Source: Bradyrhizobium sp. 4 (lineage in GTDB: Bacteria > Pseudomonadota > Alphaproteobacteria > Rhizobiales > Xanthobacteraceae). From it: a stretch of 64,000 nucleotides of DNA. Both the position numbers and the translations under genes were made by a program. The notes under the pieces were generated by a model that saw nothing but the letters and a program-made list of their open reading frames with translations, was not told the DNA's origin and ran no database searches. The DNA is taken from the NCBI RefSeq assembly GCF_023100905.1, contig NZ_CP064686.1, forward strand, positions 1,488,001-1,552,000. Direction: 5' to 3'. Positions 46,867-55,767 of the stretch are shown here, one piece after another; position 1 is the stretch's first letter, and the number at the start of each line of letters is the position of its first letter.

Positions 46867-48970
46867 GATCATTGCGCGCGCGTCGGCCAGCTCCGATTTG
46901 ATGGTCGCGTTGATGCTGCTTCTGACGGTCGGCATGATGATCATGCCGATCCCGATAGTGGCGATCGATACGCTCGTCGGCTTCAATCTGGGCTTCGCCA
47001 TATTGCTGCTGATGGTCGCTCTCTATATTAGCACTCCACTTGATTTCTCGTCCTTGCCAGGCGTCATTCTGATTTCCACGGTATTCCGTCTGGCGCTCAC
47101 CGTATCAACGACGCGGCTGATCTTGGCTGAGGGGGATGCGGGCAGCATCATTCGCACGTTCGGTGATTTCGTCATATCGGGGAATATCGTCGTTGGTATT
47201 GTCATATTTTTAGTCGTGACCATGGTGCAGTTCATCGTCGTGGCCAAGGGGGCTGAACGCGTGGCGGAGGTGGCGGCGCGGTTCACGCTCGATGCTCTGC
47301 CAGGCAAGCAGATGGGAATCGATGCGGAATTGCGCAATGGCCATATCGATCAGAACGAAGCCCGCAGCCGGCGCGCTACATTGGAGAAAGAAAGCCAGCT
47401 TTACGGGGCTATGGATGGCGCCATGAAATTCGTAAAGGGCGACGCCATCGCAGGATTGGTGGTTATCTGCGTCAACATGCTGGGCGGGATCACCATCGGC
47501 CTGCTCTCCAAGGGCATGTCTTTCCAGGCGGCGCTGCATCAATATACCCTGCTGACCATAGGTGATGCGTTAATCTCACAAATTCCCTCGCTGCTGCTCT
47601 CGATTACAGCTGCGACAATCATCACTCGTGTAAATGGGGTCGTAAGGCTCAATCTTGGGACCGACATCGTTAACCAGCTCACAGCAAACTCGCACGCATT
47701 GCGGCTGTCTGCCTGCGTCCTCGTTGTAATGGGGGCTATTCCGGGTTTTCCGCTCCCTGTCTTTCTCGTCTTGGCTGCAGTCTTTGCGGCAGCGAGCTTT
47801 GCCGACGGTGGGACCCAAAGCGGCAAGAAAAGCGCTGATGTCTCTCGCCCGGCTCCCACAGAGTCTAACAAGGAAATCGTGCCTGCGGAGGCGCTTCCCA
47901 TCGCGTTGTTCCTTGCGTCAAGTCTGACAGGGGCGATCGACAAAGAAGAATTGCAACAGCACATTGCACGCGTTTCGGGACTGATCTCGTCTGATCTCGG
48001 CATCACAATTCCGCGCATCCCCATCGAGGTCGACGAGCGCTTGCCAGACCTGCAGTACAGGGTGGATGTCGAGGGCGTGCCCGTCGAGCAGGAGTTAATT
48101 GATCCAACCCAGCTCGCACTCCACGACGATCCGGCCAACATTGAATTGAGTGGCATCCCGTTTCGGCATGACCGGGAGACGGATCAAATCTGGATTGAAC
48201 AGAGCAATGCACCGGCTCTCAAAGCAGCCGGCATCGGGCACCACCGTCCCATTGAAATCCTGGCCTTGCGCGTCCATTCGGCGTTGACACGCTATGCACA
48301 GTGCTTGGTGGGTATCCAGGAGACGCGCCAGTTGCTGGGCCGCATGGAGACGGAATATTCCGATCTGGTCAAGGAGGTGTTGCGTACGACGCCGATCCCT
48401 AAAGTAGCCGACGTCTTGCGGCGCCTCCTGGAGGAGGGTATTCCGATCCGGAACACACGACTGGTTCTGGAGGCATTGGCCGAATGGAGCGGACGTGAAC
48501 AAAACGTCGTCTTGCTCACGGAACATGTTCGCTCCGGTCTGAGACGGCAAATCTGCCATCGGTATGCCAACGCACACCGCGTCGTGCCGGTCTTTGTCAT
48601 CGAACGTCAAACCGAGGATATCGTGCGCAGCGCGGTTCGAGAGACTGCCAAAGGACCCTACTTGGTTTTGAGCGACGGGCAAAGCGAGGCGCTGCTCTCA
48701 AAAATGCGTCACATCCATTCGAACGTAGTTCGGGCGCAGATCAAGCCGGTTATCCTTGCTACGATGGATATTCGACGCTTTGTCCGCGGCTTTCTCACCC
48801 GTAATGGGATCGATCTTGCTGTTCTATCCTATCAGGACCTTGCCTCGGACTTCACAATCCAGCCTGTTGGATCCATTACACTCGCAGCTGCAAAGGACGA
48901 CGACGCCCCGTCCGAGGAACTCAGCAACACGCTCCTTGCGCCCGATTCACAGGCGCAGCAGTCAATTTAA
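46847..48970 (+). CDS. rhcV: T3SS export gate protein RhcV (SctV)
   Basis: This 707-aa member of the FHIPEP family has seven to eight N-terminal membrane helices. The signature is VGFNLGFAILLLMVALYIST, STVFRLALTVSTTRLILAEG and GFVIFLVVTMVQFIVVAKGA-like text. The large cytoplasmic domain begins near residue 350, with HYRPIEILALRVHSALTRYA, VLRRLLEEGIPIRNTRLVLE and LSDGQSEALL, and forms the nonameric export ring that receives substrates. It begins inside the TPR gene. All family blocks are present. Confidence 0.95.
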   Translation: MTSVLRKIIARASASSDLMVALMLLLTVGMMIMPIPIVAIDTLVGFNLGFAILLLMVALYISTPLDFSSLPGVILISTVFRLALTVSTTRLILAEGDAGSIIRTFGDFVISGNIVVGIVIFLVVTMVQFIVVAKGAERVAEVAARFTLDALPGKQMGIDAELRNGHIDQNEARSRRATLEKESQLYGAMDGAMKFVKGDAIAGLVVICVNMLGGITIGLLSKGMSFQAALHQYTLLTIGDALISQIPSLLLSITAATIITRVNGVVRLNLGTDIVNQLTANSHALRLSACVLVVMGAIPGFPLPVFLVLAAVFAAASFADGGTQSGKKSADVSRPAPTESNKEIVPAEALPIALFLASSLTGAIDKEELQQHIARVSGLISSDLGITIPRIPIEVDERLPDLQYRVDVEGVPVEQELIDPTQLALHDDPANIELSGIPFRHDRETDQIWIEQSNAPALKAAGIGHHRPIEILALRVHSALTRYAQCLVGIQETRQLLGRMETEYSDLVKEVLRTTPIPKVADVLRRLLEEGIPIRNTRLVLEALAEWSGREQNVVLLTEHVRSGLRRQICHRYANAHRVVPVFVIERQTEDIVRSAVRETAKGPYLVLSDGQSEALLSKMRHIHSNVVRAQIKPVILATMDIRRFVRGFLTRNGIDLAVLSYQDLASDFTIQPVGSITLAAAKDDDAPSEELSNTLLAPDSQAQQSI

Positions 48971-48980
48971 GAAGGACCGC

Positions 48981-49223
48981 ATGAATTCACCTCGTAAGGC
49001 AGCGCGGTGGCGCTTGGGTTCATTTTGTCTGCTTTCGTGCTCGGCTCTCTTCGCCACTCTGGGGCTCTGCAGTTGCGCTAGCTGGGATAGACCAGCTCTT
49101 CAAATGCAAGAGCGGCCGGCGCCAAAGTTGCTCGGCGCCAAAGATATCGATCCAGCTATGCGCGAACGCATTGAGTGCGCGATCGGCCGGACTCCTGACC
49201 AGGAGCTTTGCGCGACGCGTTGA
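48981..49223 (+). CDS. Small lipoprotein at the end of the rhcV operon
   Basis: ATG 48981 follows GAAGGA, ten bases after rhcV. The 80-aa product has a basic start, a hydrophobic segment and a lipobox-like end (LGLCSCAS, acceptor Cys30 or Cys32), then LLGAKDIDPAMRERIECAIG. It may be a pilotin or structural lipoprotein of the secretion system, but no family is known to me. Confidence 0.65.
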   Translation: MNSPRKAARWRLGSFCLLSCSALFATLGLCSCASWDRPALQMQERPAPKLLGAKDIDPAMRERIECAIGRTPDQELCATR

Positions 49224-49559
49224 AGCAAAAAAGCTCGGAAGATCAACGCAGCGGATCGGTCTTGCGTGTCGATGCGAAAGCGCCTCGCATTGATTGCTCG
49301 TCAACGTCTGCCTGGACCTGCGACCTATATGCGCTCAAGACTAAATGCGTTAACTTGAGAACGTGGGACGCTTCGTGAGCCACAACCGCAATACAAGCAA
49401 TCGCGTCAGCGCAGCGTATTCCGATTGCGCGGACCAAATCACGTTGTCCGCAACGATCGGTGCACGATATCGCGCAATGCAAGCACCCGCCCGCTGCGCT
49501 GGCGCTGCCGCCCTACACAAGCGACCCGGGCATACCTAATAGTAGCGGACGTATTGGTT
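49224..49559. other. Gap before the IS graveyard
   Basis: About 335 bases without a recognisable gene or promoter. Confidence 0.4.
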
Positions 49560-49970
49560 CTGTTGTCTCTTGCTCGAGGTCTCGCCGGCCGGCTATCACG
49601 CCTGGCGCGAGCGTCCGGACAGAGCACGCACGACGACCAATGCTGCGCTCTCGACTGATATCTCATCAGGACAGCGGCGCTCGGGGACGGCAACCCACGG
49701 GTCTATGCCGCGCTGCGGGCACAAGGACCTGGCGCCAGCCCTGGCCGGATCGAATGCCTAATGCATCGGCAAGGCATCGGCGCCATGATGGCCCGGCCGC
49801 ACCGCGTTGCCGACAGCCGTCATGGCCTGCCGATCGCGCCAAACCTCATCGATCGCAACTTTAGGGCCGCAGCAGCGAACCGGATCTGGCTCGCCGAAAT
49901 CACTTACGTTTCGACTGCAGATGGCTGTTGTACCTGGTGGCGATCATGGACCTCTGTCAACGGGCAGCGA
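49560..49970 (+). pseudogene. IS3-family OrfB remnant
   Basis: Frames joined give LLEVSPAGYHAWRERPDRAR, then GNPRVYAALRAQGPGASPGR, CLMHRQGIGAMMARPHRVAD and NRIWLAEITYVSTADG, the HTH_21 and first part of the integrase core of IS3 OrfB. It breaks off at about 49970, where IS21 IstB sequence starts on the other strand. Confidence 0.8.
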
Positions 49971-50760
49971 ACTTTCCGTGAGAATGTCCAGATTTCCCTG
50001 GGTGACGGCGATTGTGCTTCGGGGATCAGCCGCTAAGTCATTGGTCCTTCCAGGCGGGCGGCCGCGGCGCTTGGGCTGCGGCGGGTTGGCGAGCGGACGT
50101 TTTCCGCGACGAGAGCGGCGTGCTGGCGGAGCCGATAGCTCGATCCCTCGATGTGATAACAATTGCGTGGGGAAGCAGTCCATCAAGCACTGCTGTGGCC
50201 AGTTTGAATTGAGGATCATCGCGCCCTTGTCATAGCGGGCGTCTTCCAACTGGAAGAACAGATTGCCGCCGCCAGGCGCGACCGGGAGGTAACCGATTTC
50301 GTCGACGACAAGGAGGGAGGCGCGGGCGAGGAACCGCAGGTGCTCGCGCACGGTGGTCGTCACGATGTCCGCGATCGTGGCGAACGCGACGCTCTTTCCC
50401 GCCTTCACGGCCTCGACCGCGAGTGCCGGCGTGAGATCGCTCTTGCCGGTGTCGCAAGCAGATGAATTTCAATTGGGCAAGCGCCAGAATGCGATTGCGA
50501 TCGAGCTGGAATGCGAAGTCGAAGCCAGCGAGCCTTTTTGACCGTGGTCAGGCGAGACATTCTCAGCGCGGTGCTGACACCGCGACTGTCGCGCACGGGC
50601 AGCTCCTCGATAAGCGTTTCGAGCGCCTCAATCCAGGTGACTTCACCCTCTTTCAATCCGCCGCAGCGTGGTGTCCAGCATTCTGAGCGCACCTGGCATG
50701 TTGAGTGCGACTAGGCCTTTCTTGACGCTGTCGATCGCTGCCGGCTGCGCGTGGATGGTT
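49970..50760 (-). pseudogene. IS21 IstB remnant
   Basis: On the minus strand, VKKGLVALNMPGALRMLDTT and ALRMSRLTTVKKARWL are the IstB N-terminus. After a deletion that removes the Walker A motif, VEAVKAGKSVAFATIADIVT and FLARASLLVVDEIGYLPVAP (Walker B) follow. Frame changes and the deletion inactivate it. It differs from the intact istB at 25183. Confidence 0.8.
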
Positions 50761-51230
50761 ATGGCCGGCCTTCCGATTGGGGGAGGCGCTTGCGACACCT
50801 CGGTAACACCCAGCGACCGCCTTGGCATGTGATCGCCGGCCCGATCGACGAGGGCTTCGGATACGCCTGGTCGCGACCTAGACCGGTTGACCGCCTGTCG
50901 ATGCTAGGGCGCGACGCGAGTTCGCCGGCGGCCTTCTCTAGAACGGGATGGACGGCAACGATTGCGCTTGATCGAGAATGGGATTACATCGGGCAATTGC
51001 TGCACCTCGACACTGCGCCGCGTATGGTCGGGTATGCTGTAATAGTTCCCACTGATTCACACGAGCCCGTCGTGGCTGACACGGGTGGCGTTCGGCATTG
51101 GACTGGACCCCGCTCTGACTCATGTGTGGAACGGCCCGGGCTGCAAGATCGTTCTCTGGTCGAACAAGGGATGACGGTGCGGTCATATATTCGACCTGTA
51201 AACGCGGCGCCCGGCCGCTGGCCACGATGA
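50751..51230 (+). other. Unassigned ORF in the IS graveyard
   Basis: A 159-aa open frame reads RTGWTATIALDREWDYIGQL and YAVIVPTDSHEPVVADTGG. It might be a fragment of a mobile-element gene, but I recognise no family, and the start overlaps IstB debris. Confidence 0.25.
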
Positions 51231-51393
51231 TATCCGCGGAAGCAATCGGCCAATCAATTTCTCGCGCTCGAAGCGCAGTAAGCCAGGCGGTCTGATTGCG
51301 ACCGGGAATGTCGTCATTCGGGGTTCATCCAGATTTGCACCTTGCCTCCTCGGCAGCTTTCTTCTTCCGCCGGAGACTTCTTAAGATTAGGCT

Positions 51394-51675
51394 TCAGCAT
51401 TGCACGCGACGCATGATAGATGCCGCCTCTGACCAGCAAGGCCCATATGGTGCGCGCAAGCTATTGGCGAACTCCACCGCTATGAGCTTGACGGCCCGTC
51501 TTTGCAGCATGGTCCGAATCCAGAGCGGGGCTTTCGAGCCTCGCTTGCCAAGCTTGATGATTGAGGTCGCACCAACGATCAAGTGCGTCCGTAGTTGCCG
51601 ATTTTCAGGCTTTGATACTGCCCCGAGCCTTTCTTTCCCGCCGCTCGACTGTGCCCTCGGTGTTAACCCGTCCAA
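51394..51675 (-). pseudogene. IS110/IS1111-family transposase C-terminal remnant
   Basis: The reading LTPRAQSSGGKERLGAVSKP and QLRTHLIVGATSIIKLG with a final VEFANSLRAPYG is the C-terminal transposase_20 part of IS1111-type enzymes. The rest is absent. Confidence 0.75.
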
Positions 51676-51712
51676 GCCGCAAAATGCGGTGCAGTCGCAA
51701 AACCGGGGCCAT

Positions 51713-51985
51713 TCAAGACTGCTGTCCGAACGCCAGCGCCGCTACCAGTGCCTTCTCCGAGCGCTGATAGCGTTGAACAGCTTGGTCGAGAACCGCCCCT
51801 GACGGTCCTGCGGCACCTTCACCCGGGGTGATCAGCGAGCGGGTATAGTAGCCGGAGCGATAGCCCAGCCGCGCCTCGCCCAGCGCCTCCGCCATCGTGG
51901 CTTCGAGAGCTTCCTGCACCGCACCCCGGATTAGCGGTTTCAGGATCCCTTTCCGACGCAATAAGCTGTTTGACGGTAGAGCCAT
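51713..51985 (-). pseudogene. IS256-family transposase N-terminal remnant
   Basis: The reading PLIRGAVQEALEATMAEALG, EARLGYRSGYYTRSLIT and YQRSEKALVAAL is the N-terminus of Mutator/IS256 transposases, with a short internal deletion. The catalytic core is lost. Confidence 0.8.
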
Positions 51986-52267
51986 CCGTCCTAATCTTCG
52001 TCACGGTCTTGGTGGCCTTGCTCCGCTAGGGCGGTGATCTTCGCAAGCACCGGATTTACTATGACCGCTTCAGCCGCTAGCTTTTGCAGAACCTCCCGCA
52101 CACTACCACCGGATATCCCGATACTGATGGACAAGGTCGCGCAGCGACAATTCTCGTGTTCTGGAGCCGATTTACGACACGTTCGTCTCGCCCTGCTTGT
52201 GCGGCGTCTGATCAGACGATCGGTCCAGCCTCCTTGCACACCCCGCGTAACGGCTGATTGAGCGGTA

Positions 52268-52963
52268 TCATCTTGGGCCCGGCCCTTGCGCAGGCAAGGT
52301 ACCCTCCTGACGCGGCAGGTCTGAAGAGTACGGGGCTTCAGTTCGCCCATCCCGAACGATCGTCGCGGAGGCGCCGCGATATAACATCAGCACAGATTCC
52401 CGAGACGGCATCTCGATGGAGCGAGGTCGCGCCTGCGCCTCCGCCACGAGACCATTGAGCGTCTGATCCACGAGTGCGATGAAGCGTGGTGGACCGGACG
52501 CAAGGACTAGGCCATTTCCCGGAGCCGATCTCATGATGTAGCGTTCGTCGGAAATGGCGAGCGCATCGAGGGTTGCCTTGAGCGCGTCGCAGCTGATTGA
52601 AGTTAGCAGAAGCAGACGAGTTTGCGCTTCCTTTGCGGTAGAGACGTAAAGCACGAGCCCATCGTAATACCATTGAAGATTGTAGACTTGAGTCAGATGA
52701 TCAAGGAACTCGCGCGGTGGCAGGTCCGGCATGTGCCCGCGAATCCGACCCTTCACCTCGGCGCTGATGGTGACTTTAATATTGAGGTTGTTGCCGAATT
52801 CCTGCAGCGCGGCAGAAAGCTCCTGATCCAGAACCGTATATCGATAAGGGGTCGAGGGCAGCGACAGGGGAGCGCCGCGCGCGATCTGTGTTCCGCCGGA
52901 AACGAAAACGGCGACACACAGAACTCCGTTCAAAACGTGCGGGATTATGGATCGGATGAGCAT
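52268..52963 (-). CDS. rhcC1: T3SS outer-membrane secretin N-terminal subunit RhcC1 (NolW)
   Basis: The 231-aa protein has a signal peptide (about residues 1-30) and secretin N-domains: QELSAALQEFGNNLNIKVTI, GRIRGHMPDLPPREFLDHL and YNLQWYYDGLVLYVSTAKE. A second ring-building repeat (ALKATLDALAISDERYIM, GNGLVLASGPPRFIALVDQT) follows. In rhizobia the secretin is split between RhcC1 (periplasmic N-domains) and RhcC2 (membrane barrel). It is divergent from nopB, with 90 bp to the nopB tts box. A broken second copy is at 43915-44200. Confidence 0.93.
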   Translation of the reverse strand: MLIRSIIPHVLNGVLCVAVFVSGGTQIARGAPLSLPSTPYRYTVLDQELSAALQEFGNNLNIKVTISAEVKGRIRGHMPDLPPREFLDHLTQVYNLQWYYDGLVLYVSTAKEAQTRLLLLTSISCDALKATLDALAISDERYIMRSAPGNGLVLASGPPRFIALVDQTLNGLVAEAQARPRSIEMPSRESVLMLYRGASATIVRDGRTEAPYSSDLPRQEGTLPAQGPGPR

Positions 52964-53051
52964 TCATGGTTCTCTTTGACTTAAACTAACAGGAGTACGT
53001 TCGGTACGTGAACGCGAAACGTGATCTTTAGATGGCGATGTGCGGGCGAAC

Positions 53052-53086
53052 TCGTCAGCTTGTCGTCAGCTGGCCTGTCTAGGACA
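53052..53086 (+). promoter_or_regulatory. tts box of the nopB-rhcU operon
   Basis: TCGTCAGCTTGTCGTCAGCT followed by GGCCTGTCTAGGAC matches the TtsI box. It is about 60 bases before ATG 53149. Confidence 0.88.
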
Positions 53087-53148
53087 TTGAGCCGCTAATC
53101 GGCTTGAACGGCTGGTCGTATCACATCTCGATGAGAGCGAGTCTTTCC

Positions 53149-53628
53149 ATGATGATGTTAGGCGCTGCGCCGATCTCTCACAATCTAGAAGGCCTGTCCA
53201 AGGCCTGTTCGGCAACAGCGGTCGACGAGCAGGTCCAGTTTCAGCAGAGTCTCTTGCAAGCGGCTTCGGTTCAAGACCTTGCGCCTCCAGTAACGGGAGC
53301 GGCGGCGGTTCCGCCGACATCCGAGGTATCGCGTGCAACAACACAGGCGAGCCCGCTGGGCGATCGCATCCTCCAGAATCTTTCTGCGATGTATCCGGTC
53401 AATGCAGTTCCAAAAGGTGCGGAGACCGGGTCGACGTCGGAGCCCCTTTTGCTGCAACCGGGCAAAGCGGAAGCAGGTGTGCCGGGCGCCCCCAGTGGCG
53501 CAGGTGACTTCGAGGCGATGTTGGCGAATCTGAAGGATGTTTCTGATAGCGTCATCCAGGTAACACTCATTTCAAATGGCATCGGTAGCCTCGGTTCATC
53601 TCTGAATAAGCTGATATCGGCGGGCTGA
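53149..53628 (+). CDS. nopB: Secreted pilus-associated protein NopB (NolB)
   Basis: The 159-aa protein from ATG 53149 (MMMLGAAPISHNLEGLSKA) has an Ala/Ser/Pro-rich soluble sequence and a conserved C-terminal helix (GDFEAMLANLKDVSDSVIQV, LISNGIGSLGSSLNKLI). The frame is open to 53104, but those earlier starts lack a ribosome site. NopB is an extracellular component of rhizobial T3 pili. It opens the operon, and its stop is 9 bases before the rhcJ ATG. Confidence 0.85.
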   Translation: MMMLGAAPISHNLEGLSKACSATAVDEQVQFQQSLLQAASVQDLAPPVTGAAAVPPTSEVSRATTQASPLGDRILQNLSAMYPVNAVPKGAETGSTSEPLLLQPGKAEAGVPGAPSGAGDFEAMLANLKDVSDSVIQVTLISNGIGSLGSSLNKLISAG

Positions 53629-53637
53629 GTGGGGCGC

Positions 53638-54504
53638 ATGATTGGTTTAATCGATCGCGACAGCGATCAGGCGCGCCCATTCCGCAAGCGGCTTCAACTT
53701 GTGGCTCTGCTGCCGCTCCTGCTTGCCCTGGTTGGTTGCAAAGCCGATCTCTACACGAAAGTTCAGGAGCGTGAGGCCAATGAGATGCTTGCGGTCCTCC
53801 TCAAGAACGGGGTCGATGCCCTCCGCGTTGCTGCTAAGGACGGGACTATCACGATCCAGGTCGAGCAGACTCAGATTGCTTCCGCAATCGACCTGCTGAA
53901 TGGCGAAGGGTTGCCGCGCCACGCTTTCAAGAGTCTAGGCGAAGTGTTCAGCGCGGCGGGTCTGATTGCTTCGCCAATCGAGGAGCGCGCCCGTTACGTC
54001 TATGCGCTGAGCGAGGAATTATCTCGCACGATCAGTGATATCGATGGTGTCCTCTCGGCGCGCGTCCACGTTGTTCTGCCAAAGAACGACCTGTTGCGAC
54101 GTGACACCACGCCATCTTCGGCGTCGGTTTTCATCCGACATGACTCGAGGGCAAATCTCTCAATCTTGCTGCCGCAGATTAAAATGCTCGTCGCCAACAG
54201 CATCGAGGGCTTATCCTATGACAAGGTGGCTGTTGTTTTCGTCTCAGTCGAGCGGCCCGCACTAGAGCCGCGACCGGCGGCTGCGGCTGGTCTCGCCCAA
54301 GCATCTGGAGTCATTTCGACGCCATTGGTTGCGGTTGGCATGGGTCTCGGCGGGTCTGTATTCGGCGTGCTGTCCTGCGTCTTGCTGAGCGCTCGTGGGC
54401 GTCAGCGCAGGCAATCATCTCAGAAAGTTAGCGCTGTTGGTGGGCGCTCGGCTGTCTCTGCTATGGAGATGATTCGCAAAGCGATTAAGCCTAATGCGGC
54501 GTAG
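53638..54504 (+). CDS. rhcJ: T3SS inner-ring lipoprotein RhcJ (SctJ, NolT)
   Basis: From ATG 53638 the protein is 288 aa. A signal peptide ends in the lipobox LALVGC (Cys34), followed by KADLYTKVQEREANEMLAVL, the classic SctJ start. The YscJ/FliF ring-building domain continues with ALSEELSRTISDIDGVLSAR and VHVVLPKND. A membrane helix lies near residues 225-255 and a basic tail follows. A GTG at 53629 in frame is an alternative start. It forms the inner-membrane ring with RhcD. Confidence 0.93.
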   Translation: MIGLIDRDSDQARPFRKRLQLVALLPLLLALVGCKADLYTKVQEREANEMLAVLLKNGVDALRVAAKDGTITIQVEQTQIASAIDLLNGEGLPRHAFKSLGEVFSAAGLIASPIEERARYVYALSEELSRTISDIDGVLSARVHVVLPKNDLLRRDTTPSSASVFIRHDSRANLSILLPQIKMLVANSIEGLSYDKVAVVFVSVERPALEPRPAAAAGLAQASGVISTPLVAVGMGLGGSVFGVLSCVLLSARGRQRRQSSQKVSAVGGRSAVSAMEMIRKAIKPNAA

Positions 54505-54517
54505 TGTGGTATCCGAC

Positions 54518-55150
54518 ATGACGAGACCGAATCCGTCTGCCGAGCGGCATGATCCGCTGAAACTAGCCTCTGTAGGTATTCGTAAGCTTGCTGCCACGAT
54601 TCATCCGACCCGCCTTGCCGCGCGACTTGACGCGAACCTCTCGTCCGCGACGTTGGTGCGACTGCAGAAGAGTCCTAGGCTGCAGATAAGACTGCAAGCG
54701 TTGCTGCTTGAAGATGAAATGGGCTTGAACGGAGGTGACTTCGAGCCAGACCTTCTCCTCGGGCATGATCCGAGCAGGGCTGCCCTCCTCGCCGGCGGCA
54801 TTTGGCATGCCCGTTCGCTGACAAGGCTGGTTTCAAAGCATGATGTCGCCGCTCTGGTCGAGCACGTCGGCACCGAGGTGCTGGCTTTCGGGATCCGACA
54901 TGCAGCGCATGCGGTTTCGACAAGATTAATTGCTGATCCTCAACAACTCGCGCTCGGGATTGAAGACGATGGACATGCCTGCCTCGGCGCTTGGCTCGAT
55001 GAAGCGTCAACGCTTGATTGCCGCCGCGTGCTTCTACGCCTAGCTGTCGGAACGGCCGCCGACAATCCGGCGACTGAACACCGCGATGCCGCGGGCCAAT
55101 TGTTTTCGCCGGTGTTGGCCCATTTGGCGAGGGAGGCCCCAGCGGGATGA
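54518..55150 (+). CDS. nolU: T3SS sorting-platform protein NolU (SctK family)
   Basis: The likely start is ATG 54518 (MTRPNPSAERHDPLKLASVG), giving 210 aa, though the frame is open to 54494 inside rhcJ. Conserved blocks are LLLGHDPSRAALLAGGIWHA and VEHVGTEVLAFGIRHAA. NolU is the rhizobial SctK-like protein that links the sorting platform to the ring. Its last 4 bp overlap rhcL. Confidence 0.85.
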   Translation: MTRPNPSAERHDPLKLASVGIRKLAATIHPTRLAARLDANLSSATLVRLQKSPRLQIRLQALLLEDEMGLNGGDFEPDLLLGHDPSRAALLAGGIWHARSLTRLVSKHDVAALVEHVGTEVLAFGIRHAAHAVSTRLIADPQQLALGIEDDGHACLGAWLDEASTLDCRRVLLRLAVGTAADNPATEHRDAAGQLFSPVLAHLAREAPAG

Positions 55151-55767
55151 CAGACGACGAAACTGCGCCGCCCGTCGCTCCGCACATCCGCCCCCTTGGG
55201 CCACTCATAGCGGCGAGGGATCTCGAGATTTGGCACAGCGCCCTCGAGGCGGGTGCCGTGGCCGAGCGCAATCTGAAGCGCGTTCGCGGCTGGGCGCGCA
55301 GAGCTTATCAGAAGGAGCGTGCGCGCGGCCATGCTGAGGGGGTGAGGGCCGGCGCCGAGGAAATGGCACAGCTGGTCGCGCAGGCTGCCTCGGAAGTGGC
55401 ACGACGAAAGGCCGTTTTGGAGCAGGAACTGTCAGCGCTCGTGATGGACATCGTAACTGATCTACTGGGCGATTTCGATCCCGGCGAGATGTTGGTGAGG
55501 ACGGTTCGTCACACGATTTCGCACAGATATGGCGGGCCGAAACTGTCCCTTCATGCGTCCCCCATGGATGCTGATGCGCTTACGCGCGAATTTGCTGCCT
55601 GCGACGGACGGGAGGACCGGCCGGAAGTCCGAATTATTCCGGACCCGGCGCTGTCAGCGAACGAATGCGTGCTGTGGAGCGAATTTGGCAATATCCATCT
55701 CGGACTTGACGCGCAGCTCCGCGCATTGCGTTCGGGGCTTGGGTTAGATCATGAGGCAGACGAATAG
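55147..55767 (+). CDS. rhcL: T3SS ATPase regulator RhcL (SctL, NolV)
   Basis: The 206-aa protein has the FliH/YscL layout. The N-terminal region ends in a helical stretch with Ala/Gly-rich heptads (ERARGHAEGVRAGAEEMAQL, ARRKAVLEQELSALVMDIV), and the C-terminal domain has VRTVRHTISHRY and ECVLWSEFGNIHLGLDAQL. SctL binds and restrains the ATPase RhcN and ties it to RhcQ. Its ends overlap nolU by 4 bp and rhcN by 1 bp. Confidence 0.9.
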   Translation: MTDDETAPPVAPHIRPLGPLIAARDLEIWHSALEAGAVAERNLKRVRGWARRAYQKERARGHAEGVRAGAEEMAQLVAQAASEVARRKAVLEQELSALVMDIVTDLLGDFDPGEMLVRTVRHTISHRYGGPKLSLHASPMDADALTREFAACDGREDRPEVRIIPDPALSANECVLWSEFGNIHLGLDAQLRALRSGLGLDHEADE

